Assembly: GCA_020861095.1 (NCBI GenBank)
Contig: JAJBTC010000090.1
Location: 1 to 64,000 of the forward strand
Direction: 5' to 3'
Source of the DNA: Bacteroides sp.
GTDB taxonomy: Bacteria; Bacteroidota; Bacteroidia; Bacteroidales; Bacteroidaceae
DNA: 64,000 nucleotides
Part shown: positions 43,000-52,102 of the stretch, in pieces
Layout: each line of letters begins with the position of its first letter
Numbering within the stretch: the first letter of the stretch is position 1
Translations under genes and position numbers: made by a program
Notes under the pieces: model-generated
What the model was told of the DNA's origin: nothing
Seen by the model: the letters and a program-made list of their open reading frames with translations, nothing else
Database searches by the model: none

Positions 43000-44256
43000 T
43001 TATTTCATAAAGCGCAGAGCCACTTGTCTGTCATGTACCCGATCACTTTCAGGGGCGCTGGCACTGTACTTAGCCAGTTCTTCGCCAAATCCTTCCGTGC
43101 TGATACGGTTGGCAGCTATACCCTTTTGTTCCAACATAGACTTGATGGTCTGGGCACGCGCTTCGGAAAGTTTCATATTAGATTCGTCATCACCTACTTT
43201 ATCGGCATATCCTCCTATCTTCACTTTCACATCATCGTAATACTTAAGGATAGCAGCTATATTTTCCAACTGTGCGTTGGAACTCTCGGTCAGCTCGGTA
43301 GCACTACCGAATTTGAACGCCATATTATCGAAGTCATACCACTTTGATTGCAGGTCCTTATCGGTAGCATCATCGTACTTGTCCGAATTCAGATAGGATA
43401 TCATCTGATCTTCCATACCATTGCGATACCCGCTCAGTTTGATATTATTAGGGAGTACCAGTTCGGTAGAAGTTCTTCTTTCCGTAACAGCGACTGCCTC
43501 CGACGGACGTGGAGTTACCGTATCTACACGTTCGATACGTGGCTGATCCATCACATCATCACGATGACCGCGGCAAGATCTCCACCAGAAGAAAAGCAAC
43601 AACAGCAAAAGGGCCAGCAGCAACCATTTGAGCCATCCGTATCCTCCTTTATTCGTTTCGGCTACTCCCGTAGCAGCGGTCGGACGAATCTTTTCTTCTC
43701 TGTATTTATGATCATGACCGATATCAGAAAGTGATTTCAGACCCAGTACACTGGTAAATCCAGCAGGAATCATACCCATGATGCTGCTTTTCTCTCTTTC
43801 CAGCTGGTTCATTAACCCGGATACATTGTATTCACCCATGTTGAGTTTATTACCCAGGAAACCGGCAATTACCGGAGCAATCATATTGGTCAGCTTGTTG
43901 GCACTACCCGTAGTGATACCGGAATGTGAAGCGATCAGGGAATTGAAGTCTGATACATGGCCACCCATGATGGCATCCATAAAACGGCTACCCATGCTGC
44001 GCTGTTTCTCGCTGGCATTACCGGAGAACAGATTAGTCAGGTCTGACAACAGGTTGGACTTACCGGCATCTTCCAGTACGCTGCGTACCTCAGATGTATT
44101 TCCGGTGTTTATGAGTGACCCCAACATGGAAGGTACCATGGAAGTAACGGCAGAGGTCACTTTGGACTTGTCCTCGCCAAGCACTGCCGAAGCTTTGGCA
44201 AGCAGCTCAGGGCTTATAAGTGATTTTAACGAATCTAAAATTTGTAACATAATCAT
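43000..44256 (-). CDS. DUF937 and OmpA domain protein
   Basis: A 418-residue protein with two parts joined by a transmembrane helix. Residues 1-190 are a DUF937-like helical domain (LGEDKSKVTSAVTSMVPSMLGSLI, NMIAPVIAGFLGNKLN) with no signal peptide. A single helix follows (WLKWLLLALLLLLLFFWW, about 210-228), then a linker and a C-terminal OmpA peptidoglycan-binding domain (KVKIGGYADKVGDDESNMKLSEARAQTIKSMLEQKG, then RISTEGFGEE). The DUF937 part should be cytosolic and the OmpA part periplasmic. The first ATG is at 44256, with a second at 44250. Function unknown. Confidence 0.85.
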   Translation of the reverse strand: MIMLQILDSLKSLISPELLAKASAVLGEDKSKVTSAVTSMVPSMLGSLINTGNTSEVRSVLEDAGKSNLLSDLTNLFSGNASEKQRSMGSRFMDAIMGGHVSDFNSLIASHSGITTGSANKLTNMIAPVIAGFLGNKLNMGEYNVSGLMNQLEREKSSIMGMIPAGFTSVLGLKSLSDIGHDHKYREEKIRPTAATGVAETNKGGYGWLKWLLLALLLLLLFFWWRSCRGHRDDVMDQPRIERVDTVTPRPSEAVAVTERRTSTELVLPNNIKLSGYRNGMEDQMISYLNSDKYDDATDKDLQSKWYDFDNMAFKFGSATELTESSNAQLENIAAILKYYDDVKVKIGGYADKVGDDESNMKLSEARAQTIKSMLEQKGIAANRISTEGFGEELAKYSASAPESDRVHDRQVALRFMK

Positions 44257-44699
44257 CTACATATAAAGAGTTAATAAATATTTTGTCCACACTACTCTAT
44301 AACAACAAATATGGATTTAGGTTTTGAGGCAAAACCCAAAAATGCGAAATTTACACGCAACTCTCCCCGGACAGAAAGCATACGAACGGGAGTTTCCCAT
44401 TGGGATACATCCCTTTACAAAGCACCATTCAGCTTTTAAATACATCGTAAATACCTCCGGAGTTTCTCCTAAACAACTTAGCTGCCCGATTGTTTAACAC
44501 CCGGGAAACTACCGCATGCCGTGGTCACCTCAGAGAGCGTAACCTCCTTTCGGCACGTCAGGAAATACATCGGGATGCAAATATGCGGCCCACTAACAAT
44601 CCCGAAACCCGCAATCTCATAAAAATGGTTTTTTAAGACATTTACATAAAAACATTTTTTAAATCGTAAATCGTACATCGGTAAATCGTAAATCAAAAG
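44257..44699. other. Gap before the ABC exporter, with a solo repeat end
   Basis: A solo copy of the repeat end (AAATCGTAAATCGTACATCG at 44661, running to about 44694) ends five bases before the ABC exporter ATG, so it forms its 5' leader. The part at 44470-44600 has GC-rich short palindromes that could be structured; I cannot assign a riboswitch. A 72-codon minus ORF here is not supported. Confidence 0.6.
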
Positions 44700-46490
44700 A
44701 TGTCTCTATCGCAACTGTTCCGCAAGCTGTACCCGTATGTAAAGCCCTACCGCTGGCTGGTACTCTTCACATTGATCCTTACCTTCATCGGGTCACTCAC
44801 CGCGCAGGTCAATGCCTGGGTGCTCCGGTACACGGTAGATCAGATCAGTATGCTGCTCGAACAGGGAAAGGGATTGCTGGAGGGAAAGAATATACTGATC
44901 GTTATCTCAGTGATCCTGATCGGCAAAGAGATCATAAACGCGGTGATCCAGTTCGGGCAGAAGTACTATGGAGAAAAGCTGCGTATCTTCGTCTCCCGTG
45001 ATCTGGCACAGACAGTGATCGAGAAAGTACTTACCTACCAGATGGCCTTTTTCACCTCCGGTGGCAATCAGCCGGGAAAACTTCAAACGCGTATCGACCG
45101 TGGGATAGAAAGCATCACCCGGCTGGTGCAGAACTTCTTTATAGATATCCTTCCTCTGTTTGCCAACTCTTTCGTGGCACTTCTGATGATGTTCAATGCC
45201 AATTTCTATGTAGGCCTGATCGGGTTGCTTATTATTCCGGTCTACTTCTATGTGAGCGTATTGCAGGCAGAAAAGATCAAAGGCGCGCGCAGGCAGATCC
45301 GGGAGTTACGGGAAAACAAGAGTCAGGGTATCCTGGGCATTCTGGAGTCTATTACGGTGATCAAGTCTTTCATCCGGGAAGAGATTGAAGCACGCAAACA
45401 ACTGAAACTCCAGAACGACCTGACAGACAACCAGCTCCGGACACGCAAAGTCAGTTTTATCTTTGACGGGCTCAAGAGCTTCATCGAACAGATCGGAGTG
45501 GTATTTATCATTATCCTCACTGCTTACTTCGTATTGGTGGGAGAGATGACCATCGGAGCCATCATGTTCCACATCCTGCTTTTCAATAATGTTTCCGCAC
45601 CCATCCGACAGTTGCATCGTATCTACGACCAGATGAACGATGCGTTGATCTATTCGGAGAGTTTCTTCGATATCCTGGAGGCCGATTCAGAGACCGAACA
45701 GACCGGCAGCTACCGTCCGGAACATGTAGAAGGCAAGTTCGAGGTGCATAACGTCAACTTCACCTATCCGGGCAATGAAGAGCCCACCCTGTTCGATATT
45801 AACATGGAGATAGCACCGGGCAAGATCACCGCGTTAGTGGGCCTGTCGGGTGCAGGGAAGAGCACTATGATCAATCTGCTGGATAAATTCTACCGTCCTG
45901 TCTCCGGAGAGATCCTTCTGGACGGTGTATCGCTGCAGGAGTACGACACGGAGTTCCTGCGCGACCATATCGGTCTGGTACTGCAAAAGAACCATATCTT
46001 CAACGGAACTATTGAAGAGAATATCCGTTACGGCAATCCCACTGCCTCACAGAAGGAGGTAGAAGAGGCCGCCCGGCAATCTTATATCCATGACCAGATT
46101 ATGGAATTGCCACACGGCTACAACACCTCGGCACTGGCCTTGTCGGGAGGACAACAGCAGAAGATCGCCATTGCCCGTATGTTCCTGAAAAACCCACCGA
46201 TCATCTTCTTAGATGAACCCACTGCCAGCTTAGATGCCATCTCTACCGAACAGATAAAGAACAGTCTGGATGCCATAAAGAAAAACCGGACAGTGATCAT
46301 TATTTCTCACAGCATCTCCCAGATCATAGACTCGGACCGTATCTATGTCATGAAAGAGGGGCAGGTGGTGGAGGCCGGTACACACGAGGAGATCTATGCC
46401 ATGGAGGGTACTTACAAAGAGATATTCGATGCGATGGCCCGTAGTCTGAATATCGATAAGATCTCCCATACATTAGGCAACAACAAATAG
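44700..46490 (+). CDS. ABC exporter, fused permease and ATPase
   Basis: A 596-residue half-transporter that should act as a homodimer. The N-terminal part has six membrane helices (about residues 15-310). The ATPase domain has Walker A LVGLSGAGKSTMINLLDKF, Q-loop GLVLQKNHIF, signature LALSGGQQQKIAIARM, Walker B IIFLDEPTASLDA and the H-loop ISHSIS. It resembles MsbA/lipid and multidrug-type exporters, but the substrate cannot be inferred. The start codon directly follows a repeat end. Confidence 0.93.
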   Translation: MSLSQLFRKLYPYVKPYRWLVLFTLILTFIGSLTAQVNAWVLRYTVDQISMLLEQGKGLLEGKNILIVISVILIGKEIINAVIQFGQKYYGEKLRIFVSRDLAQTVIEKVLTYQMAFFTSGGNQPGKLQTRIDRGIESITRLVQNFFIDILPLFANSFVALLMMFNANFYVGLIGLLIIPVYFYVSVLQAEKIKGARRQIRELRENKSQGILGILESITVIKSFIREEIEARKQLKLQNDLTDNQLRTRKVSFIFDGLKSFIEQIGVVFIIILTAYFVLVGEMTIGAIMFHILLFNNVSAPIRQLHRIYDQMNDALIYSESFFDILEADSETEQTGSYRPEHVEGKFEVHNVNFTYPGNEEPTLFDINMEIAPGKITALVGLSGAGKSTMINLLDKFYRPVSGEILLDGVSLQEYDTEFLRDHIGLVLQKNHIFNGTIEENIRYGNPTASQKEVEEAARQSYIHDQIMELPHGYNTSALALSGGQQQKIAIARMFLKNPPIIFLDEPTASLDAISTEQIKNSLDAIKKNRTVIIISHSISQIIDSDRIYVMKEGQVVEAGTHEEIYAMEGTYKEIFDAMARSLNIDKISHTLGNNK

Positions 46491-46567
46491 ATCTGTATGT
46501 ATCTTTTTCCTGTATATCTTTTCTACAGATAGAAGACCGGGAGATAAGAGAATCAGAGACCAGACTG

Positions 46568-47842
46568 TTACTGGCTTACCGGAGGGAAAAATTTCCGGGC
46601 CATCTTACCTATAGTCAGCCCTTGTACCACAATGGAAAATACCACTACAAAGTAGGTGACGGCTACAATGTAATTGCGATGGGCTGTATCTCCGATAGAG
46701 AGGGCCAGTGCGATAGAGACCCCGCCCCGCAGGCCTCCCCAGACCAACAGGACGAAAGTGTATCGGGAGAATTTCTCACCGAAAGGGATCACCGTCGTGG
46801 GTATCTTTATGGAAATATACCGGGCCATCAGCACCAGAGGGATGGTGATGGCACCAATCAGCCAGTAATGATTCAGGTGGGGGATCAGTAAAAACTCAAA
46901 ACCGATCAACAGGAACAAGATGGCATTCAGTATTTCATCGACCAATTCCCAGAAGGTCTTCATAAAGGAGAGGTCTACATGCTTCTTCCGGGAATAACTT
47001 CTGCCTGCGTTGCCGATGACCAATCCGGCAAACACCATGGTCAGGGGTCCGGAAATGTCCATGAACTGGGACATCATATACCCTCCGATCACCACCGAGA
47101 GCGTGATAAGCACAGAGAGTTTATAGTCATACGCTGTTTTCATGGCATAGAAAGCCAACCCGCCCAAACCCAATCCGACCACCAGGGCACCGAAGATCTC
47201 TTTGACAAGCAGCCAACAGATAGAGGCAAACGTGATATCTACGACCTGTTCTTTTCCCTGTGCAATGTTGAACAGCAAGGTGAACATGATTACAGCCACT
47301 CCATCGTTGAACAGGGCTTCCCCGGTCACCTTCGTTTCCAGAGATTTGGGTACTTTCGATTGTTTCAGTATGCCCAATACGGCTACCGCGTCCGTAGGAG
47401 AGATCAATGCCCCGAACAGCAGGCAATAGATCAGTGACAACTCCATATTTACCCCGACCTTCGGAAGGAGAAAATCCAGAATCCCATACAATCCGAAACC
47501 CACAATGAAAGTGGAGAGTACCACACTGAGTGAAGAAAATACTAAGATAGAAGTACGCTCTTGTTTCAGGTCATGAATATCTATCTGAATGGCACCGGCA
47601 AACAACAGGAAATAGAGCATCCCTCCCATCAACAGCTGCGTAAAGTTGACATTGGTGATCAGAGAGTAGACATCTTTCAGGGGTTCCGGTTCATAACTCT
47701 CGATCACGACCAACAGCACCGAAAAGATCATGGTAGTGACCATGATGCCGATCGTAGTCGGGAATTTCAGGAAACGCTCATTGAGATAGGCAAAGAAAGT
47801 GGCTATAATGAGCAGTATGGAAAGTGAGTAGTATAGTTCCAT
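46568..47842 (-). CDS. CPA1-type sodium/proton antiporter
   Basis: A 424-residue integral membrane protein of the monovalent cation:proton antiporter-1 family. It has about twelve hydrophobic segments. LLFGALISPTDAVAVLGILK is the family's ISPTDPVAV-like ion-binding stretch, followed by VTGEALFNDGVAVIMFTLLFN with the conserved Asp pair. WGGLRGGVSIALALS matches the C-terminal conserved GLRGG motif. The C-terminal regulatory domain of larger members is missing, as usual for bacterial NhaP-like forms. Convergent with the ABC exporter. Confidence 0.92.
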   Translation of the reverse strand: MELYYSLSILLIIATFFAYLNERFLKFPTTIGIMVTTMIFSVLLVVIESYEPEPLKDVYSLITNVNFTQLLMGGMLYFLLFAGAIQIDIHDLKQERTSILVFSSLSVVLSTFIVGFGLYGILDFLLPKVGVNMELSLIYCLLFGALISPTDAVAVLGILKQSKVPKSLETKVTGEALFNDGVAVIMFTLLFNIAQGKEQVVDITFASICWLLVKEIFGALVVGLGLGGLAFYAMKTAYDYKLSVLITLSVVIGGYMMSQFMDISGPLTMVFAGLVIGNAGRSYSRKKHVDLSFMKTFWELVDEILNAILFLLIGFEFLLIPHLNHYWLIGAITIPLVLMARYISIKIPTTVIPFGEKFSRYTFVLLVWGGLRGGVSIALALSIGDTAHRNYIVAVTYFVVVFSIVVQGLTIGKMARKFFPPVSQ

Positions 47843-48391
47843 AACAGATATACGATCAGATCATACAAGGTGGCAGGCATAACCTGACTGCGGAAAACAA
47901 GTACAGAGTATCTTTCTCAACACAGATTGTATGAGTGGATCGGAGCATAATTGTATTTTTTGTATGAATTTGTTTGTATATTAAACCCGAAAAAGAAAAC
48001 AGTGTTCATCCGTAGACCCGGGGATTTTTATACTATCTCTTCACTGCTCCCCTCCGAAGCCAATAAAAAGAGGGGGTACTTCTTTATCGGAAATACTCCC
48101 TCCGACTGGCAGGTTATCCTAAAATAATAAAACGATTGATCTGTATATGGTAAAGATCGGGAATCCATTCTTCGAACTCAGATTTCTATGGTGTCAGGCT
48201 TTTTGTTTAACACCACCGGAATATAAATGTTTCTACTGGAATGTTAATTATACGGTCTGTTCTTCCAACTAAATCCGGTACTGATTTGTTTCTATTACAG
48301 GAGGAGCAGGTAGTTGCAACCTGACTCTCCGGTGTTGACTTCCGGTGTACAGGACCGGAACTTACAGTGTATAAACCTAAAACGATAAAAA
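47843..48391. other. 549-base gap between antiporter and SDR genes
   Basis: I see no gene here. It holds short inverted repeats that may be operators of the SDR gene: TTCCGGT/ACCGGAA near 48342-48362 and GTTGCAAC inside GGTAGTTGCAACC near 48311-48323. No consensus promoter pair is evident. Confidence 0.5.
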
Positions 48392-49147
48392 ATGAAACAT
48401 TTCGAAGGAAAAGTTGCCATCGTCACCGGTGGTGGTTCGGGATTCGGACAGGCAATGTCCGAACTTTATGCCCGGCAGGGTGCCCAGGTTGTCGTCTCGG
48501 ATATTGATGCCGAGAATGGGGAAAAGACCGTACAGAAGATCATCGACTGCGGAGGTGAAGCTATATTTGTGAAAGCCGATGTGAGTAAACCGGAAGACAA
48601 TGAAAATCTGGTGAAGAAAGCTGTGGAACATTTTGGTAAACTCAGTGTCGCTTTCAACAATGCCGGCATAGGGGGTGCAAATGCTCCTATCGGTGAATAT
48701 CCGATCGAAGACTGGGACAAAGTGGTCCGTATCAACCTGTCCAGTATATTCTATGGTATGCACTACCAGATACCACAGATGCTGAAGAACGGCGGAGGGG
48801 TCATTGTGAATATGTCTTCCATCCTGGGACAAGTAGGCTTTGCCGGATCCTGCGCCTATGTAGCCGCCAAACACGGCGTGGTAGGACTCACCAAAAACGT
48901 GGCGCTGGAATATGGTCAACAAGGCATCCGTGCCAACGCGGTAGGTCCTGGTTTTGTAGATACACACCTGACCCATGGACTCACAGCCAATAAGGAAACG
49001 TACGATTTTCTGGTAGAGAAACACCCTATGGGCCGTCTGGGAAAGGTAGAAGAGATCGTCGACCTGGTACTCTGGCTTAGCAGCGACAGAGCTTCGTTCT
49101 GTAACGGAGCCTACTATCCGGTAGACGGCGGTTATCTGGCAAAATAA
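48392..49147 (+). CDS. Short-chain dehydrogenase/reductase
   Basis: A 251-residue classical SDR using NAD(P). The cofactor motif is VTGGGSGFGQAM (TGxxxGxG). NNAG, the catalytic Ser in NMSSILGQVGF, and YVAAK (YxxxK) are all present; the C-terminal VLWLSSDRASFCNGAYYPVDGGY is the usual end. The closest named types are glucose 1-dehydrogenase-like enzymes, but the substrate is unknown. The gene stands alone, with a strong terminator after it. Confidence 0.9.
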   Translation: MKHFEGKVAIVTGGGSGFGQAMSELYARQGAQVVVSDIDAENGEKTVQKIIDCGGEAIFVKADVSKPEDNENLVKKAVEHFGKLSVAFNNAGIGGANAPIGEYPIEDWDKVVRINLSSIFYGMHYQIPQMLKNGGGVIVNMSSILGQVGFAGSCAYVAAKHGVVGLTKNVALEYGQQGIRANAVGPGFVDTHLTHGLTANKETYDFLVEKHPMGRLGKVEEIVDLVLWLSSDRASFCNGAYYPVDGGYLAK

Positions 49148-49222
49148 AGAATAATCTTTTATAAGCACTGTACAGAGAGAGCATACAGATTGCACAAGAC
49201 CAGGTATGCTCTGAAAACCATG

Positions 49223-49268
49223 ATCCCTTTTCCCTCTGGGAAAGATCCGACCCAGAGGGAAAAGGGAT
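49223..49268 (+). terminator. Strong hairpin after the SDR gene
   Basis: ATCCCTTTTCCCTCTGGG pairs perfectly over 18 bases with CCCAGAGGGAAAAGGGAT, with a 10-base loop. Only TTTG follows, so it may act as a processing or stability hairpin as well as a terminator. Confidence 0.75.
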
Positions 49269-49842
49269 TTGTATAAAGGTTTATATAGGTGTGAAGGAAG
49301 GGTTCGGAACCATGGTCTTCCTTTCTTTTTCTTCAGAAGCAACAGAAGGAAGATAAAAAAACACGTTGCTTAGCGGGAAAGTTGAGTAGATACGGGTTAA
49401 AGTTTCCAAAGAATGAAACTGAATCCCCAGCTCACCCGAAGATACGGATTTTATAGCCGGTTCTGTTACATAGAACAAAGAACGCGTCTGCTCCGGTAGA
49501 GTTATATAATAATCTTATATTAAATTCCCCTCATTGATGCACCTCCCATACGTATAGCGCGGGAAATAACAATGTGTCAAATTGATATTCGTATGGCTCT
49601 CCTTTGGCCTGTTTACACACGAAAAACACCTGGTTACAAAAGAAGCCAGCCACGGGATTTAAAGGAAATACATTTCGACATAAATACAAGGTAATTTACA
49701 ACACAACTAAACAAATCCACGGTAAATATTTACCTTTTTCACAGTTCATTTATTTTATTATTGACATTTTTCCATTTCAAAAACTACCAGAAAGTAAGCT
49801 CTTCCAGAAGAAAAAATCTGTTTTTCTGACCACTTCAGGAAG

Positions 49843-49930
49843 TTCCATTGAGTTTTTCAGAGTCTTCCACTGAGTTTCGGAGCAAGTTCCATTGAGTTTC
49901 GGGGAATCTTCCATTGAGTTTTCACTCATT
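49843..49930. repeat. Array of four 22 bp units (TTCCATTGAGTTT)
   Basis: TTCCATTGAGTTT or TTCCACTGAGTTT begins at 49843, 49865, 49887 and 49909, exactly 22 bases apart. The rest of each unit alternates between CAGAGTC/GGGAATC and GAGCAAG types. A period of 22 is not a multiple of three, so coding repeats are unlikely. Confidence 0.8.
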
Positions 49931-50459
49931 TTCCAAGGAGAAAAACTGCGTAAATATGCAGTTTCAGAGGGAAATATCGAATAATTATGGGTTAAATATG
50001 CGATTTCATTTTCTAAAAGAGCCTTTGATGCAGATGTAACAAAAAGTAAAAAGACCAAAATTATTCCTTTTTATCAGGCATTCATCTTCTACACTGACAA
50101 AAAGACAAATGAGCACATCCTGATAAAGATCAAACAAACTCCCCAAAAGCGTATTCCGGTCTAATTCATAGCGGCATAACCATCGGGCTAAGTCATCAAG
50201 GAAACCTATTATCTGTATGCTACCGGATATAGTCTGAGTACCTTATGGTGTCAGATAGAAAATCATAAGGAAATAAGCCACTCTCTCTTTGTTCCCCTTC
50301 AGTAGGTATTCAGAACGGTCGCCGGGATGAACTCCGCTTTTCCGTTCGGCTCAAGGATAGGCTACTATTCACACCGGAACAAGATCGTAGGTACTTTTCC
50401 GGCAGTAACCATTTGTATCCGGGAATATTATTCATTAGATATATCCTACTCTGGTACCC

Positions 50460-50695
50460 TGTAGAGACGCACGGCGTGCGTCTCAGCATGCCGAATGGAA
50501 ACACATACACAATGCGGAATGCATTTTCTTGTTGGACGTACACCGCGGAGACGCACGCCGTGCGTCTCTACAAGTGGATGTTAACACTGGGGTATCTATC
50601 TTTTCAATGTTCTTCAGCGTTCATCATCTGACAAGAGTAGTGACGAAGGAATAAATCGTAAATCGTAAATCGTAGATCCGTACATCGTAAATCCC
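50460..50695. repeat. Dispersed repeat element with paired palindromes
   Basis: TGTAGAGACGCACGGCGTGC...CTC at 50460-50484 is the exact reverse complement of GAG...GTGCGTCTCTACA at 50548-50572; each arm is itself palindromic. The spacer has GCATGCCGAATGG, also seen at 33.9 and 42.6 kb. A right-end block of ATCGTAAATC units is at 50651-50695, next to the stop of the symporter gene. It contains no convincing ORF. Confidence 0.82.
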
Positions 50696-50696
50696 T

Positions 50697-52094
50697 TCAT
50701 TTTCCCCAGCACTCCAGATCTTCCGCGATCTCCGGGAGCGTTTCTTTCCGGAACACCGGACTTTTTACCCCTGCCCCCTTCTGGTCCTGATAGTCCTTCA
50801 GAAGCCGGAAAGCATATTTCCCCAGGAATACAATCGCGATCAGGTTGCACAGGGTCATTAGTCCCATCGTAACATCTGCCAGGCTCCATACCATCTCCAG
50901 AGAGGCTAAAGCACCAAACAAGACCATCCCTCCTACGAGCAGGCGATAGAAATAGAGGACGGGCTTGCTTCCGGTGATGAAACGGATATTGGCCTCACCG
51001 TAGTAGTAATTGCCCAGAATACTGCTGAAGGCAAAGAAAAAAAGTGCCACTGCTACAATGGAACTCCCCGCACTGCCGATCACCTGATCCAATGCCTCCT
51101 GTGTGAGCCGGATGCCGTTGAAACTACCGTCCAGCGGAGCACCGCTGAACAAAATAATGAATGCCGTACAACTGCATATCAGCAACGTATCGGTGAATAC
51201 TCCCAGCGCCTGTATGAGCCCCTGCTTCACCGGATGGCTTACGGATGCCGTGGCGGCGACATTGGGTGCCGATCCCATCCCGGCCTCGTTGCTGAAGAGT
51301 CCCCGGCGTATCCCCTGCATCAGAGCTACACCGATGCCACCGCCCAGCGCCTGCTCCCAGCCGAAGGCGTGACCCACGATCAGGCGGAAGACATCGGGTA
51401 CGTGTGTAACGTTGAGCACCACGATTGTCAACGCCAGCAGCAGGTAGCCAATGGCCATCACCGGCACTAAGATACTACTGACACGCGCGATGCGGTGTAT
51501 GCCCCCGAAAATAATCAGCAGGGTAGCTACAGTGAGTACACCGCCTACTACCGCCCGGTCCCAGGCAAAGGCCCCTTCGAAAGCCGCACACATGGTGTTG
51601 CTCTGTACCGAGTTGAACGCGAAACCGAAGGTGACAGCGATCAGCACGGCAAACAGTATGCCCATCCAACGCTTTTTCAGTCCCCTCTCCATGTAATAGG
51701 CCGGACCACCGATGAAAGAATCCGCACCCCGGCGTTTGTAGAGTTGTGCCAGCGTAGACTCGACAAAGGCACTGGCGGCTCCCAACAGGGCAATGAGCCA
51801 CATCCAGAACACGGCTCCCGGACCACCGATGGCAATGGCAGTAGCCACACCGGCCAGATTGCCCGTGCCTACCCGACTGGCAATAGACACAGCAAAGGCC
51901 TGGAAAGAGGAGATCTCATTCTTTTTCTTCCCGGTAGAGTCGGCCAGCAAACGCAGCATCTCACGAAACAGGCGGAACTGTACAAAGCGGGTACGCGCAC
52001 TGAACCACACCGCACAACCCAGCAACAAGGCGATCAGCACGTAGGTCCACAGATAGTCATTGATCCGGTCGATAAAGAGATGCAGCGTATCCAT
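50697..52094 (-). CDS. AGCS family alanine/glycine:cation symporter
   Basis: A 465-residue sodium- or proton-coupled amino acid importer of the alanine or glycine:cation symporter family. Signatures include FSARTRFVQFRLFREM, GTGNLAGVATAIAIGGPGAVFWMW, RGADSFIGGPAYYMERGLKKRW and LFSNEAGMGSAPNVAATA. About ten membrane segments are visible. It lies 8 bases downstream of an AlbA_2 regulator gene on the same strand, suggesting joint transcription. Confidence 0.94.
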   Translation of the reverse strand: MDTLHLFIDRINDYLWTYVLIALLLGCAVWFSARTRFVQFRLFREMLRLLADSTGKKKNEISSFQAFAVSIASRVGTGNLAGVATAIAIGGPGAVFWMWLIALLGAASAFVESTLAQLYKRRGADSFIGGPAYYMERGLKKRWMGILFAVLIAVTFGFAFNSVQSNTMCAAFEGAFAWDRAVVGGVLTVATLLIIFGGIHRIARVSSILVPVMAIGYLLLALTIVVLNVTHVPDVFRLIVGHAFGWEQALGGGIGVALMQGIRRGLFSNEAGMGSAPNVAATASVSHPVKQGLIQALGVFTDTLLICSCTAFIILFSGAPLDGSFNGIRLTQEALDQVIGSAGSSIVAVALFFFAFSSILGNYYYGEANIRFITGSKPVLYFYRLLVGGMVLFGALASLEMVWSLADVTMGLMTLCNLIAIVFLGKYAFRLLKDYQDQKGAGVKSPVFRKETLPEIAEDLECWGK

Positions 52095-52102
52095 ACAAAT
52101 TG

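Larger units (their letters stand above)
49148..50696. other. 1.5 kb region with no supported gene
   Basis: Apart from the SDR hairpin, a 22 bp repeat array (49843-49925) and a repeat element at the right end (50460-50695), this AT-rich stretch holds only short ORFs without known motifs (64 to 93 codons, several crossing the repeats). It is the longest non-coding stretch in the window. A small RNA or decayed gene is possible. Confidence 0.6.

Noticed and set aside
44470-44600. Possible riboswitch upstream of the ABC exporter
   Set aside because: GC-rich short palindromes are present, but I could not match any known riboswitch core (TPP, SAM, cobalamin, FMN checked by eye).
49777-50058. 93-codon minus ORF containing NSMEDS/ETQWKT repeats
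   Set aside because: The apparent peptide repeats come from a 22 bp DNA array, whose period is not divisible by three, so the protein repeat is not real.
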